Part shown: positions 57,799-64,000 of the stretch, one piece after another
Layout of the letters: the number at the start of each line of letters is the position of its first letter
Position numbering within the stretch: the stretch's first letter is position 1
Assembly: GCF_001429165.1 (NCBI RefSeq)
Contig: NZ_LMIR01000002.1
Location: 387,183 to 451,182, forward strand
DNA length: 64,000 nt
Direction: 5' to 3'
Source of the DNA: Agromyces sp. Root81
GTDB lineage: Bacteria > Actinomycetota > Actinomycetes > Actinomycetales > Microbacteriaceae
The notes under the pieces: generated by a model
Told to the model about the DNA's origin: nothing
The model's database searches: none
What the model saw: only the letters and a program-made list of their open reading frames with translations
Program-made: the position numbers and the translations under genes

Positions 57799-58491
57799 AT
57801 GCTCCGTGCCGAATCGATCAGCCGCACGTTCGAGGCGAAGGCCGGCGTCGTGCACGCCGTCGCCGACGTCTCGCTCGAGGTGCGCCCGGGCGAGCTCCTC
57901 GTCGTCACCGGCCCGTCGGGCGCCGGAAAGACCACGCTGCTGAACCTGCTCGGCGGCCTCGACCGGCCGACATCGGGGCGCGTCCTCCTCGCCGGCGACG
58001 AGCTCTCGGCCATGGACGACGACGAACTCGCCACGGTGCGCCGCGACCGCCTGGGCTACATCTTCCAGTCGTTCGGGCTGATCCCGGTGCTCTCGGCCGC
58101 GGAGAACGTCGAGGTGCCGCTGCGCCTGCAGCGCCTGGCGCCCGCCGAACGCGACGCCCGGGTCGCCGAATCACTCGAACTCGTCGGCCTCACCGGCCAT
58201 GCGGCCCAGCGCCCCTACGAGCTCTCCGGGGGCCAGCAGCAGCGGGTGGGCATCGCTCGCGCGCTCGCCGCGCGGCCACAGCTGCTGCTCGCCGACGAGC
58301 CGACCGGCCAGCTCGACAGCGGAACGGCCGCGACGGTCATGGACCTGATCGGCGAGCTCGTGCACGCGCGCGGGGTCGCTGCGGTGATCACGACGCACGA
58401 CCCGGCCTTCGTCGGACGAGCCGACCGCGTACTCGAGCTGCACGACGGACGCGCGGTCGCGCTCAGCGCACCCGCACCGACAGGCACGTGA
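57799..58491 (+). CDS. ABC transporter ATPase (MacB/LolD type)
   Basis: A 230-residue compact ATPase with Walker A GPSGAGKTT (about 38-46), LSGGQQQR (about 141), Walker B LLLADEPTGQLD and ITTHDP. It belongs to the LolD/MacB class that energises FtsX-type permeases. It follows the first ATPase by 2 bp, making a four-gene operon (two permeases, two ATPases). Its 3' end overlaps the converging dimethylargininase gene by 29 bp, so the two transcripts are antisense there. Confidence 0.93.
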   Translation: MLRAESISRTFEAKAGVVHAVADVSLEVRPGELLVVTGPSGAGKTTLLNLLGGLDRPTSGRVLLAGDELSAMDDDELATVRRDRLGYIFQSFGLIPVLSAAENVEVPLRLQRLAPAERDARVAESLELVGLTGHAAQRPYELSGGQQQRVGIARALAARPQLLLADEPTGQLDSGTAATVMDLIGELVHARGVAAVITTHDPAFVGRADRVLELHDGRAVALSAPAPTGT

Positions 58492-59716
58492 CGCAGCCCT
58501 CGAGCTTCTCGAACTCGCCGATGTCGACCGTCACGACCCGGTAGCCGAGGCTCGCGATCATCGCCGCCGTCTGCGGCGCAGCCGACGACATGAGCAGCGA
58601 CTCGCGCGAGAGCTCGACGACGGCGACGCCCTCGGGCTCGAACACCGGCAGGAAGCGGGGGAAGAGCGTCGTGACGTCGAGCCGGGCCGGGTCTCCGATG
58701 ATCGTGCCGTCGGGCAGTGCGGTGACGGCGCTCTTCAGGTGCAGCGCCTTCGTGATGGGCACCGCGACGACGTTGTACCGGTGCGGGGTGAGCAGGGTGC
58801 GCAGCTGCCGGATGCCCTCCGCGTTCGTGCGGGCCGATGCACCGACGTAGACCGTCGACCCGACCTTCAGCACGTCACCGCCGTCGAGCGTGCCGGGCAA
58901 CTCGATGCGGGTGACCGTGATGCCGGGCACGGTGCGCACCGCGCGTTCGACCGCCTCGACCTCCGGCCGGCGCGACTCGGCGCCCGGACTCGCGAGCACG
59001 GCGAGGTCGCCGAACATCACGACCATGTCCTCCACGAAGACCGAGTCGGCCAGTTCGGGCGCCGCGTCGACCTCGATCGTCTCCCAGCCCTCCGCAACGA
59101 GGGCGGCGCAGTAGTTGTCCCACTGCTCGTCGGCGCGCGCCTGGTCGACGGGCTGGCGGCTGCGGTGGGTCAGCACCGCCTCATCGAGGTTGGACGCGGG
59201 GATGCGCACGAGCGCGATGCGCCGGTCGGCCGCCTCGGGCGCGTAGCCGAGGATCCCGCGGAACACCGCGGGGGCGAGCAGCATCTCGCCGACGATCACC
59301 GAGAGGATGAAGATCAGGTTGAGGCTCACGAGCGAGCCGATCACGAAGAGGAAGATCGCTCCCGAGAGCGGGTTTCCGGCGCCGCTGGCCGTGACCGTCG
59401 TCGCGATCAGCGCGGCGAGGCATCCGGAGGTGAATCCCGTGATGAGCGTCAGGAACCACGCCCTGGTCGCACCCACCGCGTTCGCGACCGAGAGCAGCAC
59501 CCATGCGATGAACCCGGCGAGGGCGAAGTGCCCGAACACCTGGCCGAGCACCTGCGGCGACTGGCCGCTGCCGATGAAGAACGCGAGCAGCGAAACGAGC
59601 ATTGCGGCGAGCGCGACGGCGGCCGACGAGGCGAGCACCGCAGCCACCCGCCGCCCCGGTGTGATCGCCGGAGTGAACCGGGCCGGGGCGGTCGGGGGCA
59701 TGGCGGGGGACGTCAT
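58463..59716 (-). CDS. Dimethylargininase-like enzyme fused to an N-terminal membrane domain
   Basis: A 417-residue fusion. The first 155 or so residues hold about four membrane helices (AAVLASSAAVALAAMLVSLL and following); from about 165 the sequence is a DDAH-type guanidino-hydrolase: RIPASNLDEAVLTH, DSVFVEDMVVMFGDLAVLA, LDGGDVLKVGSTVYVGAS, catalytic His326 in ALHLKS and catalytic Cys411 in CVTCLS near the end. Family members hydrolyse N-omega-methylated arginines to citrulline plus methylamines. Normal DDAHs are soluble and about 250-280 residues; membrane fusion is unusual to me. The active site would probably face the cytoplasm (inference). Confidence 0.88.
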   Translation of the reverse strand: MTSPAMPPTAPARFTPAITPGRRVAAVLASSAAVALAAMLVSLLAFFIGSGQSPQVLGQVFGHFALAGFIAWVLLSVANAVGATRAWFLTLITGFTSGCLAALIATTVTASGAGNPLSGAIFLFVIGSLVSLNLIFILSVIVGEMLLAPAVFRGILGYAPEAADRRIALVRIPASNLDEAVLTHRSRQPVDQARADEQWDNYCAALVAEGWETIEVDAAPELADSVFVEDMVVMFGDLAVLASPGAESRRPEVEAVERAVRTVPGITVTRIELPGTLDGGDVLKVGSTVYVGASARTNAEGIRQLRTLLTPHRYNVVAVPITKALHLKSAVTALPDGTIIGDPARLDVTTLFPRFLPVFEPEGVAVVELSRESLLMSSAAPQTAAMIASLGYRVVTVDIGEFEKLEGCVTCLSVRVR

Positions 59717-59730
59717 GGCACGAGCCTACT

Positions 59731-59816
59731 GGCGCGTCGCCGCCCTCCGCTCGCGAGACTCCGCGCACGAGACTCAACGCGCAACGGGCGCGTCGCCGCC
59801 CTCCGCTCGCGGGACT
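59731..59816. repeat. 30 bp direct repeat in the intergenic region before the dimethylargininase gene
   Basis: The stretch 59731-59760 (beginning GGCGCGTCGCCGCCCTCC) recurs at 59787-59816 with one mismatch, 56 bp apart. It fills most of the 99 bp between the dehydrogenase stop and the dimethylargininase start. The second copy runs to the first base of the dehydrogenase stop codon. It is probably a slipped duplication or copies of an intergenic repeat. Confidence 0.65.
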
Positions 59817-60910
59817 CAGCGCGCGGCGTCGAGCCTCGTGCGGGCGAGTCGCTCCGCTGCTTCGAGCGTCGTCGTGCCATCGGCGGCGGCGCTGCGCAGC
59901 ACGGATGCCACGGTGTCGCCGATGCCCTCGATGCGGGCGTCGAGCGCGGCCTGGTCGGCGCCGGCCACGCTCGCGACATCGAGGTAGATGACCCCGCCCG
60001 CGTTCACGACGAAGTCGGGTGCCCAGACGATGCCGCGCTCCTGCAGCAACGCTGCGACGTCGCGCGAGGCGAGCTGGTTGTTCGCGGCGCCGACGACGGC
60101 GGCCACTCGCAGCTCGCGCACGACCTCGGGCGTGAGCACGCCGCCGAGGCCGCATGGCACGAAGACGTCGGCATCGATGAGGTGCGCCTCGGCCGGGTCG
60201 ACCCATGCCGCGCCGAGTTCCTCGGCGAGGGCGCGCTTGCCCTCGGCGACATCCGTGACGGTGAGGCGGGCGCCGGCTGCCGCGAGGCTGCGCGCCAGAC
60301 GTCCGCCGACCTGTCCGAGTCCGGCGATCACGAAGTGCCGGCCCGCCGGGTCGTTCGAACCGAAGACCTCGCCGAGCGTCGCGAGGATGGAGGCGTGCAC
60401 GCCCGCGGCCGTGGCATCCGCCGGCTCGCCGACGCCGCCCTGCTCGGGCGGGAGGCCGCAGACGTGCTCGGTGCGCTCGTGCACGACGGCCATGAGCTCG
60501 GCGCTCGTGCCGACGTCCTCGGCGGTCATGTACGCGCCGCCGAGGGACTCGATCGCGTCGCCGAGGTCGAGCATGGCTTCGTGGGTGGTCGCAGCATCGA
60601 TCGTCGTGCCGGCCGGGATCGCGATGACGGACTTGCCGCCGCCTCGGGCGAGGCCCGCCGCGGCGTTCTTCATGGTCATCGCCTGCGAGAGGCGGAGGGC
60701 GTCGGCGAGGGCGTCGGTCCACTGGCCGTAGTGCCAGAGCCGGGCGCCGCCGAGGGCCTGCCCGAGGCGGGTCGAGTGCACGGCCACGATGATCGTGAGC
60801 CCGGAACGGGCGCCGCGGGTGATCAGCACCCGTTCGTGGTCGGGTGCCTCCGTCGGCAGTGCTGCGCTGGCACCGGTCGCGGGGGTCGCCGGTGCGTGGG
60901 TGATCGTCAT
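59816..60910 (-). CDS. Leucine/valine-type amino acid dehydrogenase (Glu/Leu/Phe/Val family)
   Basis: Oxidatively deaminates an amino acid with NAD(P). The 364-residue protein is of the short, leucine/valine dehydrogenase type: AMTMKNAAAGLARGGGKSVI contains both active-site lysines, YMTAEDVGTS follows, and the Rossmann motif is IAGLGQVGGRLARSL. C-terminal VPCGLGGVLTPE and VGAANNQLA are shared with leucine dehydrogenases. Branched-chain versus phenylalanine specificity cannot be decided. ATG 60910 has AAGGAGAA upstream. Confidence 0.93.
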   Translation of the reverse strand: MTITHAPATPATGASAALPTEAPDHERVLITRGARSGLTIIVAVHSTRLGQALGGARLWHYGQWTDALADALRLSQAMTMKNAAAGLARGGGKSVIAIPAGTTIDAATTHEAMLDLGDAIESLGGAYMTAEDVGTSAELMAVVHERTEHVCGLPPEQGGVGEPADATAAGVHASILATLGEVFGSNDPAGRHFVIAGLGQVGGRLARSLAAAGARLTVTDVAEGKRALAEELGAAWVDPAEAHLIDADVFVPCGLGGVLTPEVVRELRVAAVVGAANNQLASRDVAALLQERGIVWAPDFVVNAGGVIYLDVASVAGADQAALDARIEGIGDTVASVLRSAAADGTTTLEAAERLARTRLDAAR

Positions 60911-61036
60911 CGATCGTTCTCCTTGAATCATCCGCTTCGTGGGCGGAACCTGACCCGGCGCCTCATGAGCACGGGTTCGATTCAAGGGTACCGCCGGATG
61001 CCGCGCCGCGCCGCCGTACCTGCGCCCGCGCAACCA

Positions 61037-61110
61037 CAGCCTCGGAGATCGGGGTGGAATCGGGCGCAAGCCCGCTCGAACTCCCGATCCGGCGCAGATC
61101 TCCGAAGCTG
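61037..61110 (-). terminator. 14 bp inverted repeat after purH with a nested GCAA hairpin
   Basis: CAGCCTCGGAGATC (61037-61050) and GATCTCCGAAGCTG (61097-61110) pair over 14 positions (13 Watson-Crick and one G-T on the minus-strand RNA). Inside lie CGGGC-GCAA-GCCCG (61061-61074) and ATCGGG/CCCGAT arms (61048-61053, 61083-61088) that compete with the outer stem. It lies 20 bp past the purH stop in the 219 bp gap before the dehydrogenase. It probably terminates purH; a regulatory RNA is possible. Confidence 0.5.
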
Positions 61111-61129
61111 CGGCGGGCAGCACAGCGGA

Positions 61130-62740
61130 TCAGTGGAAGAAGTGGCGCTCGCCCGTGAAGTACATCGTGACGCCGGCCTCGCGGGCCGCCGCGATCACCT
61201 CTTCGTCGCGAACCGAGCCGCCGGGCTGCACGACCGCGCGGACGCCCCCGTCGAGGAGGATCTGCAGGCCGTCGGCGAACGGGAAGAACGCATCGGATGC
61301 CGCGACCGACCCGGCCGCCCGCTCCCCCGCGCGCTCGATGGCGAGCTTGCACGAGTCGACCCGGTTGACCTGGCCCATGCCGACGCCGACCGAGGCACCG
61401 CCCGAGGCGAGCAGGATCGCGTTCGACTTCACGGCGCGGCAGGCGGTCCACGCGAACTCGAGGTCGGCGAGGGTCGCCTCGTCGGCGGGCTCGCCGGCGG
61501 CGAGGGTCCACTCCGACGCGGGCGTGAAGTGCCGGTCGGCCTGCTGCAGCAGCATGCCGCCCGAGACCTGCCGCAGTTCGACGGCCGTGGGCGTGAAGCC
61601 CTCGGGGAGCGTCAGCAGGCGGATGTTCTTCTTCTGCGAGAGCAGCTCGAGCGCCTCGTCCTCGAAGGCCGGCGCGATGAGCACCTCGGTGAAGATGCCC
61701 GAGACCGTCTCGGCCATCTCGAGGGTGACGATGCGGTTGGCGGCGATCACGCCGCCGTAGGCCGAGACCGGGTCGCACTCGTGCGCGCGGCGGTGAGCGT
61801 CGGCGATGGGGTCGGATGCTCCGGCCGACGCGACGGCGATGCCGCACGGGTTCGCGTGCTTGATGATCGCGACGGCGGGCTCGTCGAAGTCGAACGCCGC
61901 ACGCACGGCGGAGTCGGCGTCGACGTAGTTGTTGTACGACATCTCCTTGCCGTGCAGCTGCACGGCCTGCGCGATGCCGGGGCGCCCGCCCTGCGAGGCG
62001 TAGAGCGCGCCCTTCTGGTGCGAGTTCTCGCCGTAGCGGAGGTCGGCGTCCTTCGTCCACGTGCCGCCCACCCAGGCGGGGAAGGGCGACTCCTCCGCGG
62101 GCTGGTCGGGGGCGACGACGCTGCCGAGCCACGAGGCGACGGCGACGTCGTACGACGCCGTGTGACGGAACGCCTCGCGGGCGAGCACCGTGCGCTGTGC
62201 GAGCGTCGTGCCGCCGGCCGTGACGGCTGCGGCGATGTCGTCGTAGCGGTCGGGCGAGACGACCACGGCGACGTTCGCGTGGTTCTTGGCGGAGGCGCGC
62301 ACCATGGCCGGGCCCCCGATGTCGATCTGCTCGATGACGGCGTCGGGCGCCGCGCCCGCGGCGACCGTCGCGGCGAAGGGGTAGAGGTTCACGACGACGA
62401 GCTCGTAGGGCTCGATGCCGAGGCCCGCGAGCTCGGCCTCGTGGCTCTCGAGGCGGAGGTCCGCGAGGAGGCCCGAGTGCACGGCGGGGTGGAGCGTGCG
62501 CACGCGGCCGTCGAGGTGCTCGGGGTAGCCGGTGACCTCGGCCACCTGCGTGACCGGCAGGCCGGCGTCGGCGATCGCCGTGCCGGTGCCGCCGGTCGAG
62601 ACGATCTCGACGCCGGCGCCGACGAGGGCCGTCGCGAGCTCGACGAGGCCGCGCTTGTCGCTCACGGCGATGAGCGCACGGCGCACCGGCACGAGGTCGC
62701 GTTCGCGGTACAGGCTGGGGTCGATGGCGTGGCCGCTCAT
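61130..62740 (-). CDS. purH: Bifunctional AICAR formyltransferase / IMP cyclohydrolase
   Basis: Performs the last two steps of IMP synthesis: formyl transfer from 10-formyl-THF to AICAR (ZMP), then ring closure. The 536-residue protein has the N-terminal IMP cyclohydrolase (MGS-like) domain ([29 protein letters not shown]) and a C-terminal AICAR transformylase with [10 protein letters not shown] and [14 protein letters not shown], which hold the catalytic Lys-His and folate-site residues. Its ATG overlaps the purN stop by 4 bp. Its substrate is the ligand precursor of the ZTP riboswitch that controls glyA-folD at 13.4 kb. Confidence 0.97.
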   Translation of the reverse strand: MSGHAIDPSLYRERDLVPVRRALIAVSDKRGLVELATALVGAGVEIVSTGGTGTAIADAGLPVTQVAEVTGYPEHLDGRVRTLHPAVHSGLLADLRLESHEAELAGLGIEPYELVVVNLYPFAATVAAGAAPDAVIEQIDIGGPAMVRASAKNHANVAVVVSPDRYDDIAAAVTAGGTTLAQRTVLAREAFRHTASYDVAVASWLGSVVAPDQPAEESPFPAWVGGTWTKDADLRYGENSHQKGALYASQGGRPGIAQAVQLHGKEMSYNNYVDADSAVRAAFDFDEPAVAIIKHANPCGIAVASAGASDPIADAHRRAHECDPVSAYGGVIAANRIVTLEMAETVSGIFTEVLIAPAFEDEALELLSQKKNIRLLTLPEGFTPTAVELRQVSGGMLLQQADRHFTPASEWTLAAGEPADEATLADLEFAWTACRAVKSNAILLASGGASVGVGMGQVNRVDSCKLAIERAGERAAGSVAASDAFFPFADGLQILLDGGVRAVVQPGGSVRDEEVIAAAREAGVTMYFTGERHFFH

Positions 62741-63330
62741 GATCGTGCGAGTTCCTTCAGGTCGAGGTGCTGGTTGGCGATGTCGAGCACGGCCTGGATC
62801 AGCAGGCGTCGTTCGACGGGCTTGATGCGATCGTGGAGGCTCGACTCGGTGTCGCCGGGCAGCACCGGAATGCGCTCCTGCGCGATGATCGGGCCGCCGT
62901 CGACGGAGTTGTCGACGACGATGAGGCTCGCACCGGTCTGCGTGACACCGGCGGCGAGCGCGTCGCGCACGCCGTGCGCGCCGGGGAACTCGGGCAGGTA
63001 GGCCGGGTGCGTGTTGATGAGGTTCGGCGAGAACGCGTCGACGACGGCGGGCGGCACCAGTCGCATGAGCCCGGAGAGCACGACCACGTCGGGCTCCCAG
63101 CGCCGCACTTCTGCGATGAGGGCGTCGCCCCAGCTGTCGCGGTCGGGATACGCCGTGAAGGGCACGGAGAAGGTCGGCACGCCGTACTCCTCGCCGAGCA
63201 CGAGCCCTTCGGCGTCGCGGTCGGCCCCGATCGCGACGACCCGTGCGGGGAACTCCGCGTCGGCGGAGGCGTCGAGCAGGGCACGGAGGTTCGAACCAGT
63301 GCCCGAGATCAGGACGACGAGCTTCAGCAC
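62737..63330 (-). CDS. purN: Phosphoribosylglycinamide formyltransferase
   Basis: Transfers a formyl group from 10-formyl-THF to GAR in purine synthesis. The 197-residue protein has [15 protein letters not shown] near the start, [22 protein letters not shown] with the catalytic Asn and His, and [15 protein letters not shown] with the catalytic Asp. The GTG start has a -10-like TAGGCT 6 nt upstream (63342-63337), so the mRNA is probably leaderless. It forms an operon with purH. Confidence 0.96.
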   Translation of the reverse strand: MLKLVVLISGTGSNLRALLDASADAEFPARVVAIGADRDAEGLVLGEEYGVPTFSVPFTAYPDRDSWGDALIAEVRRWEPDVVVLSGLMRLVPPAVVDAFSPNLINTHPAYLPEFPGAHGVRDALAAGVTQTGASLIVVDNSVDGGPIIAQERIPVLPGDTESSLHDRIKPVERRLLIQAVLDIANQHLDLKELARS

Positions 63331-63336
63331 CCTTCG

Positions 63337-63342
63337 AGCCTA
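63337..63342 (-). promoter_or_regulatory. -10 box of the purN-purH operon (leaderless type)
   Basis: TAGGCT on the minus strand, 6 nt before the purN GTG, without a Shine-Dalgarno. A GGGCGG-CAA-CCGCCC hairpin at 63393-63407 lies just upstream, after the end of the preceding gene. Confidence 0.5.
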
Positions 63343-63414
63343 CCGGCTGCGCAGATGCGCACCGTGCGGGCCGCCCCCCGCGCAGACGGCGTGGGCGGCA
63401 ACCGCCCGGCCGGG

Positions 63415-64000
63415 CTACCGGCCGAGCACCTCGGTCGCGTTCGGGTTGAACGTGCGCGGCCCGTCGTCGTCATCGAAGCCGTCGTCGTACCGAGAGCGCC
63501 GAGCGGATGCCCCGGGCCCACTCCCCGATCGTTCGCGGACCCACGCCGAGTAGGCGCCGGCGATTGCGCCGATCCCGATCGTGGCGGCGGCGACACCGCC
63601 GACGGCCCACGGGTCGGGTCCGACCTCGGCGAGCCGACCCGGCCCGACCGCACCGCCCGACCACCAGGCGAGCAGCCCGAGCACGAGCCCGGCCGCGGCC
63701 GCGGAGCCGGCACCGGTCACGAGCGGGAACCACCACGAGGCGCGCACGTCGGCGCGCTGCATCCGCGGCGCCGGCCACGCCGTGGCCGGTGCGGCCGGCG
63801 AGGTCGTCCCCGACGACACGAGCCAGGCCCCGACGAAGCCGAACAGCACGGGCACGACGAGCCAGAGGGCGCCGAACGGCTGCGCCTCGTTCGGCATCGC
63901 ACCGAGCAGGGGGATTCCGGGCACCGGGCCGAGCAGGGTGCCGGCGGGCGAGACCGCCGAACCGGCACCGATCGCGAACCCCGGGCCCAGCAACCAGGCC
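63415..64000 (-). CDS. Partial multi-spanning membrane protein (DUF6350-like), 5' end outside window
   Basis: The frame is open to the window edge, so the true start lies beyond 64000. The visible C-terminal 190 or so residues contain about four hydrophobic helices ([81 protein letters not shown]) and a charged tail. A DUF6350-type membrane protein commonly precedes purN-purH in actinobacteria; together with the residues [17 protein letters not shown] this makes the assignment likely. The function is not known. Confidence 0.7.
   Translation of the reverse strand, partial: AWLLGPGFAIGAGSAVSPAGTLLGPVPGIPLLGAMPNEAQPFGALWLVVPVLFGFVGAWLVSSGTTSPAAPATAWPAPRMQRADVRASWWFPLVTGAGSAAAAGLVLGLLAWWSGGAVGPGRLAEVGPDPWAVGGVAAATIGIGAIAGAYSAWVRERSGSGPGASARRSRYDDGFDDDDGPRTFNPNATEVLGR

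Noticed and set aside
58739-63001. 1420-codon plus-strand frame across the right end
   Set aside because: It is antisense to four well-conserved genes (dimethylargininase-like, dehydrogenase, purH, part of purN) and has a His/Arg/Gly-rich shadow composition.
1-64000. CRISPR arrays, tRNA/rRNA genes, prophage or insertion sequences
   Set aside because: I found no regularly spaced repeats, no recognisable RNA genes, no transposase, integrase or phage protein, and no target-site duplications. The short repeats seen are isolated pairs.

Overview
The window is about 64 kb of very GC-rich DNA with dense, short-spaced genes, many GTG and some TTG starts, ATGA/GTGA stop-start overlaps and frequent leaderless-type promoters. 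Gene content (ABC sugar importers lacking their own ATPase, ROK and DeoR regulators, a glyA-folD unit behind a ZTP riboswitch, a DUF6350-like gene next to purN-purH) and the very frequent octamer GGCATCCG/CGGATGCC point to an actinobacterium of the family Microbacteriaceae (Agromyces-like). The genus is inference. I see no rRNA, tRNA, CRISPR array, prophage or insertion sequence; it reads as ordinary chromosome rich in sugar metabolism.

Layout. 1-4.2 kb: a galactose locus, with galM and a DeoR-type repressor divergent from galT-galK across a tandem operator. 4.2-7.3 kb: a YbaK-type deacylase, a small secreted protein, an APC amino acid permease and a gamma-carbonic anhydrase-like protein. 7.3-10.9 kb: a three-gene nonulosonic (sialic-like) acid operon: a cytidylyltransferase-phosphatase fusion, a NeuB without its usual C-terminal SAF domain, and a putative glycosyltransferase. 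11-13.4 kb: glyA and folD under a ZTP riboswitch. 13.5-16.9 kb: a membrane protein of unknown function, a GH20 hexosaminidase lipoprotein and a VOC protein.

17.1-26.4 kb: a divergent amino-sugar locus (importer on minus; SIS deaminase/isomerase, ROK kinase, PfkB kinase, class II aldolase, DeoR regulator and NagA on plus) that spells a complete N-acetylgalactosamine-type route through tagatose phosphates. 26.8-31.8 kb: a sigma/anti-sigma/Ig-like fusion protein, purU, a YrdB-like protein, and a membrane protein divergent from a TetR regulator. 31.8-39.7 kb: a second hexosamine operon on minus (ROK repressor, binding protein, two permeases, GH3 hexosaminidase, ROK kinase, nagB), suited to GlcNAc or GlcNAc-oligosaccharides.

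39.8-46.6 kb: a P1B-type metal ATPase, NADP isocitrate dehydrogenase, a GNAT acetyltransferase, an alkyltransferase-like protein and a NarL-type two-component system. 46.7-50.7 kb: a heterodimeric ABC exporter behind a 27-codon leader ORF and a hairpin, suggesting attenuation control. 50.9-58.5 kb: two large FtsX-type permeases with two ATPases. 58.5-64 kb: a membrane-anchored dimethylargininase-like enzyme, a leucine/valine-type dehydrogenase, purH, purN and a partial membrane protein.

The most unusual items are the nonulosonate mini-operon, the sigma fusion, the ZTP riboswitch, the exporter leader peptide and the palindromic GGATGCC element family. All calls come from reading sequence and translations; no database search was run.
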